From positions 15,534,755 to 15,598,754 of the forward strand of contig CM018695.1 in the NCBI GenBank assembly GCA_009363875.1: 64,000 nt of DNA, given 5' to 3'. The number at the start of each line of letters is the position of its first letter. The stretch's first letter is position 1. Source of the DNA: Mikania micrantha. Its lineage: Eukaryota; Streptophyta; Magnoliopsida; Asterales; Asteraceae. Under the pieces are notes generated by a model, which worked only from the letters and a program-made list of their open reading frames with translations, did not search any database and had not been told where the DNA came from. The translations under genes and the position numbers were made by a program. Below are positions 22,404 to 32,963 of this stretch, piece after piece.

Positions 22404-22722
22404 CTACTTCAATGACTTAAGAAATTTCATTTTAAGCTCCATTGAAACTTCGACGCCTATGATGATTCCAGTAACAATCTTAGTCATCTCTTTGTTGTTA
22501 CCCTGACAATCAACATTGAACTTCTTCGCAATGTCTTTCAGAGAATCCTCAGGAAGTCCATCTACCATCTCTTCGATCTCTTTTAGACCATCTTCAACTT
22601 TCTTAATGGTGCTGCCCAACTTGTCCACGAAAACGATATCTTTTTTGTGCTGTCTCATAATCATCTCGAACAAATCATTGCCGGGGGCTTGATGATGATG
22701 ATGATTCCCCTTGAAAAGCCAT
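22404..22722 (-). CDS. Small MULE-borne gene A, unknown function (frame break in poly-C)
   Basis: I do not recognise this protein. Two starts are possible. The open frame extends up to 22781 (MWYINRSV...), but a better start is ATG at 22722-22720 (MAFQGESSSSSS). It reaches the same downstream frame if the run of five G/C at 22683-22687 is one base too long. That start resembles the MAEKSSSS start of the neighbouring gene B. The body is about 90 residues, acidic and helical-looking (TIKKVEDGLKEIEEMVDGLP), with TKIVTGIIIGVEVS and a basic end LKMKFLKSLK. It converges with the Ulp1-like gene and diverges from gene B. One serine-rich start and coding-like composition argue that it is real. Confidence 0.5.
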
Positions 22723-23038
22723 CTAAGAGACTTATTGCATGTGAAAAAATAGCCTACTACTGAACGATTTATATACCACATATTGCATTAAATACATGCT
22801 CAGTATGATAGGTGATGTACAACTAACACCATAATTATCATCATTTAAAACGCCATAATTAAATACTTGCATCTAACACCGTCCGTATAATCATAAATGA
22901 TTTTATACATACTTCGACTCTTCGTATTCCTATTTGACCGTCCACTTTCTTTACTATATTACTATATGTCCATGCATATCCTCGTCAAACACGCACACAA
23001 CAATCTGCAACTACATTTCTACACACAAATTAAAAAAA
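22723..23038. promoter_or_regulatory. Shared divergent promoter region of small genes A and B
   Basis: About 315 bp separate the two divergent starts. It holds degenerate motif copies (ctaacaccataatt, aaaacgccataatt, ctaacaccgtcc) and tatatta/tatatgtc elements near 22955, but no single convincing TATA box. A bidirectional promoter is inferred from layout only. Confidence 0.35.
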
Positions 23039-23335
23039 ATGGCAGAAAAATCATCTTCGTCTCAAACACCACTTACCAACATCAAAATCAAGTCGGAACA
23101 ACTAAACTCAACACTCTCTGAAGCCGTCAACAACCTCTACTATATGTCCGTTGACAATGAACTCCACAACATGAGGATCATCGCCAAACTCCTTGAAATG
23201 CCAAAGACTGATTCAAGGGACAAGGCGCTTGGATACTATTACGCACTACAGGGTATGGATGAAGCCCTTAGCTATTCAATCAAACGTGTTGTTGACAAGA
23301 ACATCAACAACACCAAACACCTTGCTGATTACTAA
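23039..23335 (+). CDS. Small MULE-borne gene B, unknown function, 98 aa, intact
   Basis: The frame from ATG 23039 (context aaaaaaaATGGCAG) to TAA 23333-23335 is intact: MAEKSSSSQTPLTNIKIKSE, an amphipathic middle (LSEAVNNLYYMSVDNELHNM), GYYYALQGMDEALSYS and a polar tail ending HLADY. An upstream in-frame ATG at 22934 adds residues that look untranslated. No known domain, signal peptide or membrane segment is seen. It is probably a small helical nuclear or cytoplasmic protein. It is the only uninterrupted gene of the element, and it lies between Ulp1-like and transposase genes with gene A opposite. Confidence 0.6.
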   Translation: MAEKSSSSQTPLTNIKIKSEQLNSTLSEAVNNLYYMSVDNELHNMRIIAKLLEMPKTDSRDKALGYYYALQGMDEALSYSIKRVVDKNINNTKHLADY

Positions 23336-24339
23336 TGGTTGACATCCATCTTCTGCTGTTATTTTGTGTTTAATGATATTTTGTTTTTTTCTTTTTTTTC
23401 TTACTGATGTAATCTGAACAGTTAATGAAGTAAATATTTCACTTCTTATACTTTGTTTTTTTTTCTTTTTTTTTTATTTTATGCATATACACCATATCAT
23501 GTAAACATCAAATATAAATCAAAGCTCTATGATACACACAAACACAATAAACTTAAAGAACACATGCAAAAAATATGTAAAAACTCCATACAGATAAAAA
23601 ACACCATACACATGTATTTAAAAAAAAATGTATGCGGCAATTTATTTTCAGCCTTTAATCACAAAAAAACAATAAAAAAAATAAAAAACACCATGAAAAA
23701 CCATACCTCTTTCATATTTTTTGTTATTGTTCACTTTACATGTAGAAGCATATATAATGGCCATATCCTTTGCAGTTTTGACACTGCCTTGATTTCTTAT
23801 TTGCTTTAACAATAGCCTGTTCTTGCTTCGATTTCAATCGTTTGTGAGAACCTGACCCTTTGGTTTTGTATGCGACTGGTACCCTTACTGAATGCTTGTT
23901 GTTTTGGTCGTGACCAAGCATCTGAGATATCCTATCTCGTTTGATTGCGGGTGGTGCTTCAACTTGTAGGTCATCTGCCTTTTTCATGTACCCCTGCACA
24001 TAGTCTTTGTAAAGAGAAAGTTCACTCATATTGTTCGAAAGACGATTTATTGTATATTCTGTTGCAAATAAAATGACACGCATCATCGACTGAACGTTAT
24101 CATCGTCTTCAACACTCTTAATGTTTTTCATGTGTGGCCTTCTCGGTATTGCTTCTCTTGTCCATCTTCTCATTATATATTTTTTTGGGAATTCCCGCAC
24201 ATCAGACAATTTTAAAACATAAAATATGTGCCTACACAGCAACCCAAATTGTTCATATCGCCTGCAACTACAATACATGGTCATATCCTTCTTACGAAAC
24301 CATACACTTTAATGCAAACAAAACTCCATGTAAACAACA

Positions 24340-24625
24340 ACCCTTATTTTTAAAAACACCATACACGCACATACAAAAAATACCATGTAAAACAACAACC
24401 CTTATGTTTAAAAACACCATACATTTTAATACAAAAAAAAACACCAAAATAAACCGACAACCATATTTTTTGTAAAAACACCATACACTTTAATACAAAC
24501 AAACACCAAAATAAACGACAACACTTATTTTTTGTAAACACACCATGCATTTTAATACAAAAAAACACCAATTAAAAACAAAACCTTATGTGTAAAAACA
24601 CCATACATATAACACCATAACATAA
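24340..24625 (+). repeat. AAACACCA motif cluster in transposase intron 4
   Basis: About ten copies in 285 bp (near 24352, 24411, 24440, 24475, 24500, 24540, 24566, 24596, 24611). They are embedded in near-repeats of catacactttaatacaaa, all plus orientation, spaced about 30-60 bp. Confidence 0.85.
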
Positions 24626-26559
24626 CAAATACTTTAACTAATCCATTTTTTATATATATACAATTTTATTAATGCAGTATACACAATTCAGTTGTACTAA
24701 AAAAATACCTCAAAAAATGAAGAACATGGCTGCTCAAAGTCTTTTACATAAAACTTCACAAAATCCTCAACCTCCTCAAACTTTGCATTAATGCATTGTC
24801 CAATCGCAACAATCTCACTCTGAACATCAAGAAAAATTATCTTTGTATATATCATCATAGCTTGTTCCTCCAATACAAAATCAGTTTTTAAACTCGGATT
24901 TGTGTAACGAGTATCATGATCATTCTTCATATTAGTATGACGTTGAGCTTCAATAGCAGTTTCATAATTTGTCAAAAATTCAATCGACGTAGCCTTTGGA
25001 TTGAATACTTGTCCAAAAAAATGATTTTCGCTTTCAGGCCTGGACGTGGTACGCATCAAACCAGACATATCCTCATATCGGTAGTATGCTAGTATCCATG
25101 AATCTCTTAATTCAAAAATGTCATCCAACCAACTGTTTTCTTGTAGATCGAAGTCTTCAATTAATACTTTCCACGCCTCCTCAAACCCTTTGGGTGTAAT
25201 ATCATCAGTCCACACGATGTCACATATTCTTTGTTTGAAGTCCGTACTATTACATAAATGTGCACCAACCTATTTTAAAAAAAAATAGATAAATTAAAAA
25301 CGCTACAAATACTTTCTATGTAAACAAATAATATGACCACCTTCATTGAAAGTTTGTGCATAACATGACACATGCATAATCTATGACGACTGTTGATAAA
25401 AGTTTCTGCTATTGCCTTTTTCATTGTTGTGATCAGTAACAACCACTTTTGGTTCATAACCAAAAGCTTTCAGAAAACACCTCAATAACCACTTATAAGT
25501 ATCGGCAGTTTCCGAACCCAATAACGCGGCACCAAATGAAACATTATTATAATGATTGTCAATACCGGTGAACAGTACAAACACCATAGAATACCTGTGT
25601 AATTAAGTAAAAAATGTAATTACTAACAAAAATTTCAAATTAAAATATGTCTTATAAACATAATGTAACAAAACACCATAATATATAAAAACACCATATA
25701 CTATAAAACCACCTGTTGGAACGATACGTAGCATCGAACGACATAACATCTCCAAAAGTAAAATAATTCCTCTTTGCATCTTCATCCGCCCAAAACAGCC
25801 CTTTAAGTCGATCTTCATCATCTGTGAAATATTCACAAGAAAATTTTGGCAGATGTTCCTTCTTCTTCATCAAAAAACTAACCGCCATTTCAGCATCGTA
25901 TTCGCCAATAAACAAATTTAATTCTCTTTTGAAATTCTTGCAATCTTCCTTTGTTGCACCAACCTCTTCAAAACCACCAAAAATAGTTCTCATCACATTA
26001 AATGCCTTAACAGGACCAATATTTATTTTTGACATACTGTGAATCATATGTTTTTGTAAATGTGTCAATTGTCTTGATGATGTCAAAAAATGCATATCCT
26101 GCTGCTGAACAAAATAGTGATTGTGCTCTTCTACAAATTTGTAAATTTTCCATTTATTATCAGTGAACTCCAAACGAATGTGTGCATTACATCCTGTCCT
26201 CTTTGAAGAATTTGATCTTGAAATCTTTTGTTTATAAGATTCATCCAATGTATCAACCTTTTTCATTTTATTTATGCCTTCTTTCGAACAAACATAATAT
26301 TTCAACTTCTTCACACCTCTTGGATCGCTGTATTCAGTACCCTTTCTTACAACGAAACCCCCGACCGCAGCATACTTCGTGTAAAAAATATACGCATCAT
26401 CAAGTGTCTTGAAAATCATACCAAACTTTGGTTTAACAGCATCTTCAACATCAGGAATATACAGCCTTTTACCCAAGTTAGGTGATACTCTTTCTATTCC
26501 AATTATATGACAGTATTCAATACCTTCTTACAAAAAAAAACCAAAAAAGGCCGCAACAT

Positions 26560-27165
26560 ATTAAACACCATACATAAAATCCTATGTATGAAGTTAAACA
26601 CCAATCATTACAATAAAAAAAATATCATGCATTTTAAAAACTCATTTCTACATGCGTCGTTACACATCCTCAAATTATACGAAAAACACCAATCATTTTT
26701 CGAAAAACACCATTTTCAAAAAAAAAATTACTACATTCATCGTTGTACATCCTCATATAATAAAAAAAACACCAAACAATTTAAGAAAAAAAAATCATTT
26801 ATTAAAAAATCCTTACTTATATGTTAAACACCAAATATATTCATCGTTATACACAAATTCAACCACCATTATAAAATTATCCACTAAATATATCATAAAC
26901 ACCACAATGCACTACAACTAATTTAAAAACACCATTTTAAACACCATGTCTTTATTCATCGTTATACATACTTCATATAATAAAAAACACCAATCAATTT
27001 AATATAAAAAACATACTCAATTATTAAAAACTACTTAATTATAAGTTAAACACCATATATATTATCGCTATACATCATACTCTCAATACGATTTAATTAT
27101 ATACTTACTCTGTCATAAAAACACCAAAAAAACACATAACATCTAATTTAATACACCACTACCCC
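26560..27165 (+). repeat. Right subterminal AAACACCA cluster (transposase intron 1)
   Basis: About fourteen copies occur within 600 bp between exons 1 and 2 of the transposase (near 26564, 26597, 26684, 26705, 26767, 26825, 26896, 26926, 26939, 26985, 27047, 27119, 27152). All are plus orientation, so they read TGGTGTTT inward from the right TIR. Confidence 0.88.
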
Positions 27166-27570
27166 CCAATATCGACTTTAAAAATACTCACAACAAAACA
27201 TCGAATACGCCATAATTAACATACGTAAATAAAATTCAAACAAACAAAATCGCGAAAAACAAAATACCGTCTTCGTCTTCTATATTGGAATCATTTAAAT
27301 TCGATTTATCCATCAAAATCTTATTTCTTTGAATGATCGTAATCGTAATATGATCAACTTCTGAACAGTGATATCATCGTCAGATCTAGTTTTTATGTTA
27401 ATTATGATTACTTTGTTTTGTTGAAATTAAAAATGGAATTAATTGCATTTCCGAATCTGATGCGTAAATGGTTACGGTTTTTAATTTTGAATATACCCGC
27501 TAATTAATACAAATTACTTAAATGTCCTTTTTGTTTAAATTTAATCTCTGCCACATGTCATCCTTAGAAT

Positions 27571-27620
27571 CATTCCTACCCTTTTTAAGGTTTTTGGTCT
27601 TTGTATCCTAACCCTATACA
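27571..27620 (-). repeat. MULE right terminal inverted repeat
   Basis: On the minus strand GGGTTAGGATACAAAG is followed by AAAAACCTTAAAAAGGGTAG, matching the left TIR. The outermost tataca is not matched on the left, so the exact terminus is uncertain by a few bases. Confidence 0.82.
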
Positions 27621-27629
27621 AAAATTATA

Positions 27630-28850
27630 ATAGTTTCAAACATTATCTACTTATTAAAACACTATAAAAATAAAATAAATGAAAAATTAACGTAAAATAT
27701 GAAAATAATACCCAAGAGCAGTCTATACACATATCACTATTTTAGACAACTCTTACAATAATTTTCAAGCTTTTCTCTTATTTAATTTGTTGTATATTAA
27801 AAAATAACATTAAATATATTTGTAACAAATTTAACTAAAAAAAAATATTTTTATGGCATTAAAAGATATATTAATATCAAAAATACACTCTTTGAAAAAC
27901 CAAAGTATTATAAATATGAAATATACAAAAATACTTTTATAAACTAAATGTTTAAAAAAAATAATCTTTGAAAAAATTAGTGTTTAAAAAATTATATTAT
28001 TATTTGATTAATTAAATTATAGTATCAATTATATGAAATTTTAATCAAATTTTATATTAAATCACCTTATTCTAAATTTTCAACGATGACTATTAATGAT
28101 ATTTGTATTTAACCAATGTAAAATACGATGCATTAACTTAGTAAATGTATATATCCACGAGTATTTATATAATAAATAAAGGTTTTCAATGGACACGGGT
28201 CAGTTTTATAGGCAATCTAACATTTTGTTTTCCCAAATCTATTTCATATTAAATACTGTCAACACTTTTTTTAGATTTATTTTTTTCTCATATTCCTTCT
28301 ATAAAATATAATGATTTTATTCAATTTAGTAAATAATATAATTACAAAATAAGTTATTGTTTAAATTTTTTATAAATTACAAAATTGTATATGAAAAATA
28401 TGATTTGTTATTTAAATTAAATAATTTTACGATTTCTTTATTTAACATATGTGATACACAATTTTTTATCGCAGTATATTTATATGTAATTGTATATTAA
28501 AATTTAGATTAACTGTTAAATGAGCAAATTAGTGAAATAAATTTTTAATAACTGAATATTGAGACAACTAATTATTGAATGAGTTTATTTTCAATTTTAA
28601 ATCTTGATAGATTAATTTATTTAAAATTTAAATAATTTTTAAGTCCCAATCAATAAAATTTTGAAAACTTAATTTAATACTACTTAATAAATGTAATTAA
28701 ATCATAGTTGTTTTATTGATTGCCATGTGACAATTGAAATGTATTATAATGACAAGTGACAAAAGAGATTTTTGTTCATTACTATACTAAAATATTGATA
28801 AATACATACACACTTATTATTAAATACATTTAATTCAACTTATTTATTAA
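27630..28850. other. AT-rich stretch, no gene seen
   Basis: Very AT-rich DNA without credible coding or RNA genes. A tatataataaataaagg piece near 28165 may be an old Helitron end, but no partner was found. Confidence 0.45.

Positions 28851-28852
<2 letters not shown>

Positions 28853-28892
<40 letters not shown>
28853..28892. repeat. (AT)n microsatellite
   Basis: About 19 AT units, followed at once by aggggaaggttccattgtta, which may be the end of an unidentified element. Confidence 0.9.
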
Positions 28893-28894
<2 letters not shown>

Positions 28895-29584
28895 GAAGGT
28901 TCCATTGTTAACCCTCCCTTATAGCGTTAACCGCTTAACCCTAGCGTTTTTTGCCCGAATCTTAAATTTTTTTTTTCATGGTTTTTATTTATGGCTTTTA
29001 TTGAAGTTTAGATCTTGTGGGCTTTATATTAGGCCTAACTTGTTCTTGTGACCCAATTGATTAATATTTAACTTAATCAAATGTACAACGGGTCAACCTT
29101 GGTTATTTAGCCCAACTAAGTGGTATTGGGCCTAATCATAGGGTTATTGGGCCTTAGGAGTTATGTGGGCCAAATTAATTAAACGACTAAGTGTGAATAA
29201 AGTCTTGATCAATTTCCTCCCCAATGAGCCAACTTGAAATTGTCGGGCCATTACAACACGTGGGTCGATTAACACACCTATATGGGCCGAGAATAGGCTG
29301 TTGGGCCTAGACCTTGTAGATGAGTGGCCCGCATTGAATTAAAGTGGGTTAAACATTTGAGTTGGACCAAAGTAAATATAAATGGGCTTAACCTAAGTTC
29401 ATCTCTTGATCTTAAACTCCTAGCTATTTATCCTTGATGCTCTAGTTTTTAAATAACCAATTGTTACACAAGCTTTGATATCTCATGTCATTTCCATGCA
29501 CATACCTATCCCATGCACACTCACATACCTACATGTATATATATACGTATCTAGGTCTCCATGTGTAGTGAAATAAAAGGGTCT

Positions 29585-30080
29585 TAAGGTTCGGTTTGCG
29601 TATGCTTAGTGTGATGGCAGCGAACCCTCTAAGGTAGCTAAGGGTTCGGTCATAATGAAGTCAAACGAACCTCTATGGTTCGGTCCCTTATGGTTCGTCT
29701 AACTCACAGGGTTCGTGAGCTACATGGTTTGCCATAGGCTCGGCTAGGGTTTGGTTAATTAGAGTAGGGTTCGTGACCAGCTATCTCTTCCCATGGTTCG
29801 GCTAACACAACATAAAGGTTCGCTCAACGCCTAAGGGTTCGTGAACCAGGGTTCGGTGCAGGTGCAGTGCAGGTTCGTTGCAGAGATTCCCCATGCTGGT
29901 GCAGGGTTCGTTGCAGGTCATCAGAAATTTCGTGAAAGGGTTCGCTCTTGGAAGGGTTCGGTTGTTGGTGTAACATGGCAGGTTCGCTAGGCAAGAAGGG
30001 TTCGGCTCCCTGCATCTCAACCTGGAAAAAGGTTCGGCCGCCCCATCTTTTCCAGCTTCACTCACGAACCCTACCTGCAA
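29585..30080 (-). repeat. Cluster of GGGTTCG words in LTR leader
   Basis: Around 18 copies of (a)gggttcg/aggttcg(g/c/t) occur in about 500 bp, one per 25-30 bases but not in regular phase. On the minus strand they read CGAACCC. Confidence 0.75.
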
Positions 30081-30450
30081 CAACACCATTTTCGAGCTCT
30101 AATCCGGGTAAGGTTGTTCCTTGGGTCGACATTCATGTTATAAGGTTGTCTAAATGTGTGTTTCGTGCACCAAGATCCTAAACCGGTCGTGTATGTGTGT
30201 GTAGATCGGACAACCACAATAAAATGAGTAAAAACCCTAAATGTTCGAACCTTTAAACATCCATACCTCGAAATCGGTTGGTCAAATCTACAGATTGGTT
30301 GTACTTCCTTAAAGAGGATGATGAGAGCTTCGCGTGGACACCAAGAACACCCGATTTCGTCTCCAAACGAGTGAGATCTTGAAGATTGAAGGTGATATTT
30401 TAGAGAGAGAGAGAGATGTGTAAAAATGAAAGAAAAGTGTTCTTTCATCG

Positions 30451-30459
30451 TTTATATAC
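30451..30459 (-). promoter_or_regulatory. TATA box of LTR copy 2
   Basis: GTATATAAAC on the minus strand, followed by a leader with a CT-dinucleotide run (30405-30417). Confidence 0.5.
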
Positions 30460-31745
30460 CTCGAGGGTATTCGGGTTTATTTCGTTTGCTCAGTTCGCGT
30501 CTTCGTCGCGTTTCCGGATCGTAACGCGTAAAATTACGAAATTGAAATAAATGGTTATATTTTATGTGTTTGGGAAGTGTTTAATTCTAGTAATAACATT
30601 AAATGATATTTTCCTAATTTATTTATCGAAACTCATAAATATTACGCGTTTTATTATTTATTCGCGTGTTATGGTTTACGCGTCTAAATTTAAAATAGTT
30701 TTGCTTTAATTTAATTATGATGAGTTTCAAAATTGTAAAACAGGAAATATTTTATTTCCTTATAATTATTATCGTTCGAGTCGTCTTTCGTTTCGTCAGA
30801 AAACGTCACTTACGCGCGTCTTCGAACAGAGCGCTAACTGTACGAACACGATCGTACGTTTCACTTTCTGATTTTGTTGTCTAATTTACAATCATCGTTT
30901 CAGATCATTAAACTGTCAGATCCATTCGTACAGATCGTCACCTATACGAACAGTCCGTCGGTTTAACATTCCGTAACAACAACTGTTATTGTATTGTTTT
31001 GATTAGCCTCGCATACGTGCTATCCTAATAGATCCTAACAAATAACCCATGATGGTTCAGTGTTGCCAGATAATTATCTGACTCAAGAACCATTGTTCAG
31101 TACTTAGTTTCTGCTAAATGTTTATGAGTCTGCTGTTTGATAACATGAAATGACTTTGACTATCAATATGAACATGAAATAGAATGGAATGTGTATAGTT
31201 GGTGTCTGTTTACTGTTCATGCTACTGTTGCGATCACTGTTCTGGCACCGATTTCGGCACTGTTGTTACACTAGGTCTAGGTTTGGCTAGGTCAAGAAGA
31301 AACCTGGGGTTCGGCTCTTCTTCTTTTCAGCTTGAAGGAGGTTCGGCCGCCTCCTTGCTGTCACGAACCTAGTTGCATCATCATCATCTTCGACCTGAAT
31401 CCGTTATAGACCTAATGTACACTTGTTTCCAACTTATACGGGTTCGTTTGAGTGTTTACAGCTTGGTTACATCAACTCACAAACAAGAATCATGCAACGT
31501 CCCTTTTAGAGTGAGAAACCGAAAGTAAAACACAAGATTTACCTCTAAATGTCGGCCTAATGCAGGATTCTTCGTGGGTTCTTGTTCCTCTCAATCACAC
31601 GGTCATTTTGGCGTCAAGATCTTGTAATTTCATTGAGAAACAAGAAAGAAAAACTAGAGAGAAGTTAGAGAGAGATGAGACGTTTTTGGTGTTTAGAGAG
31701 AGAAAGAATCCTTGTAAAAATGAGGAAGAAGAAGAAAAGATGTGC

Positions 31746-31752
31746 TTTTATA
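31746..31752 (-). promoter_or_regulatory. TATA box of LTR copy 1
   Basis: CTATAAAAGC on the minus strand, followed by a CT-rich leader. The layout equals that of 30451-30459, 1.29 kb away. Confidence 0.5.
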
Positions 31753-32927
31753 GCCCGGGTTCTCCTCGCGTGCTCGGTCTCGTTTAATACGCGATAATAA
31801 TTATAAAATGCTCGGTTTTTAACGTAAAACACATTTAAAACATAAAACGTTTAAATAATTATGTTTTGTTTTTAATAAAACAATTTCTTTAAATAAAGTT
31901 GTTTCGTAAATAATTTTGTTATGTTATTTACTTAAATAAACGATTTGTTCAAAATTCGTCTTACGTTGTGATTCCTAATAAACGTTTTAAATTTCAATTT
32001 ATTAATTTAATATCGTTCGATATTATTTCGTTATCTCGTCGAAACGCGTTACTCACGTACGTATTCGTAAAGATCGTCACCTTTTCGAATCCGACGCTCG
32101 TATCGTATTTCGATTCGATTTACGATTTATGGAATATCGTTTCAGAATATTATTCTTAATAATTATATTCGTGTGAATCGTCACCCACGCGAATACATTA
32201 GCAAGTTAATATTTCTGAAATAACATTCGCTTGTAATTAATAATCGTAACCTCACCATCGCGTAAACACTTCCAATAAGTGTTTCATTATTTTATTATCT
32301 TAAATATTATAATTTCCCAATTCAAAACCCACTAAACCATATCACTGACACATCCGTGATAGACCGAAATATGCATATGTATAGGGCATATGTAGGGGTC
32401 AGTCGCAACTCGCAACTGCCCCAGCCACCGTCCCACCGCTATTTCGATAAACCATGACCATGTGTCCTTGACTATGTTTAGCAACCAAACAACAACTCCT
32501 AATTCCTTTATATTCCAAACCAATAATCCATCATATGTAAATTCAACTGCGATAAACTCTCTGGTTCTGTTTAGTTGTATTTCAACTAAACTTCCCATGG
32601 TTTACGCATATAATAATATGTTCTCAATATGTATATCAATATCAGTAATAACATCCAATAATTCATTATCATTAATAATTATCATATCAGGTCGTAACAG
32701 TACAGTCGTACATGTACGGACAACCTGAAATACAGTGATGTTACAAATGGAAACTATACAAATGCAACGTCCAATGCGGTATATAACTAAATTGTAAATA
32801 TTTTTAATTAATTAAAAACATTTGCATGTAATCAAATTTCTATCATTAGATTTTATTTCATATGATATGCAACAATCTTTCAAATAATATGTTTTGTATG
32901 ATATTTTAAAATGAGCGTTTTTTATGA

Positions 32928-32963
32928 CTCCACCCGTGTATCACGCGTGTTTTAACCTAGTAT
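32928..32963 (+). mobile_element. Possible Helitron 3' end, plus strand
   Basis: CCCGTGTATCACGCGTG can fold into a hairpin and is followed by TTTTAACCTAGT, like the two minus-strand ends at 12320 and 13057. The 5' end was not identified. Confidence 0.5.

Larger units (their letters stand above)
23736..27313 (-). pseudogene. FAR1/FHY3-type MULE transposase, five exons, one frameshift
   Basis: Exons on the minus strand: 27313-27268, 26493-25713, 25594 to about 25337, 25269-24709, about 24289-23736, all with GT-AG borders. The first encodes MDKSNLNDSNIEDED. Exon 2 has a FAR1 DNA-binding zinc finger (Cys in YYVCSKEG, Cys in GCNAHI, EEHNHYF) and the first catalytic Asp (MSFDATYRSN). Exon 3 has the second Asp (KVVVTDHN) and the CMCHVMHKL motif. 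Exon 4 has the catalytic Glu in RPESENHFF. Exon 5 has the SWIM finger CSCRRYEQFGLLCRH and a terminal CX2CX4H knuckle. Role: binds the ends and moves the element. About 5 bases are missing at 25421-25432 between VVVTDHN and MKKAIAET, shifting the frame, so this copy is inactive. Confidence 0.88.
13272..27620. mobile_element. Mutator-like element with FAR1-type transposase, Ulp1-like gene and two small genes
   Basis: The ends are inverted repeats that share CAAAG, AAACCTTAAAAAGG and TAGGAA (left 13272-13318, right 27571-27620). The same 9 bp, aaaattata, flank both ends (13263-13271 and 27621-27629). A 9-bp duplication and long TIRs fit Mutator-like elements. Length is 14.35 kb, or 10.7 kb without the 3.63-kb nested insertion at 16636-20262. 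It carries a transposase (-), a Ulp1-type protease gene (+), two small genes and a genome-like litter of AAACACCA motifs. Pairing of a MULE transposase with a Ulp1-like gene is known from Arabidopsis KAONASHI and VANDAL elements. All larger genes are disabled here. Confidence 0.88.
28980..32745 (-). repeat. Two related LTR pieces in tandem, minus strand
   Basis: The right border at 32745 reads, on the minus strand, TGTAACATCACTGTATTTCAG, a typical LTR start. Two similar promoter/leader blocks follow: about 32250-31250 with TATAAAA at 31752-31746, and about 30980-29980 with TATATAAA at 30459-30451. Each is followed by a CT-rich leader and a ggttcggccgcc segment on the plus strand. The family is shared with 5.1-5.5 kb (the acgattcacacgaatat piece). 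Left border and target duplication were not found. No coding sequence. Confidence 0.55.

Noticed and set aside
24134..26921. Lysine/asparagine/threonine-rich plus-strand frames (for example 26507-26921)
   Set aside because: They translate the AAACACCA-rich introns of the minus-strand transposase; composition artefacts.
13272..27620. CRISPR-like array, because of the many repeated short motifs
   Set aside because: The repeat is only 8-10 bp, spacing is irregular and the DNA is plant nuclear.
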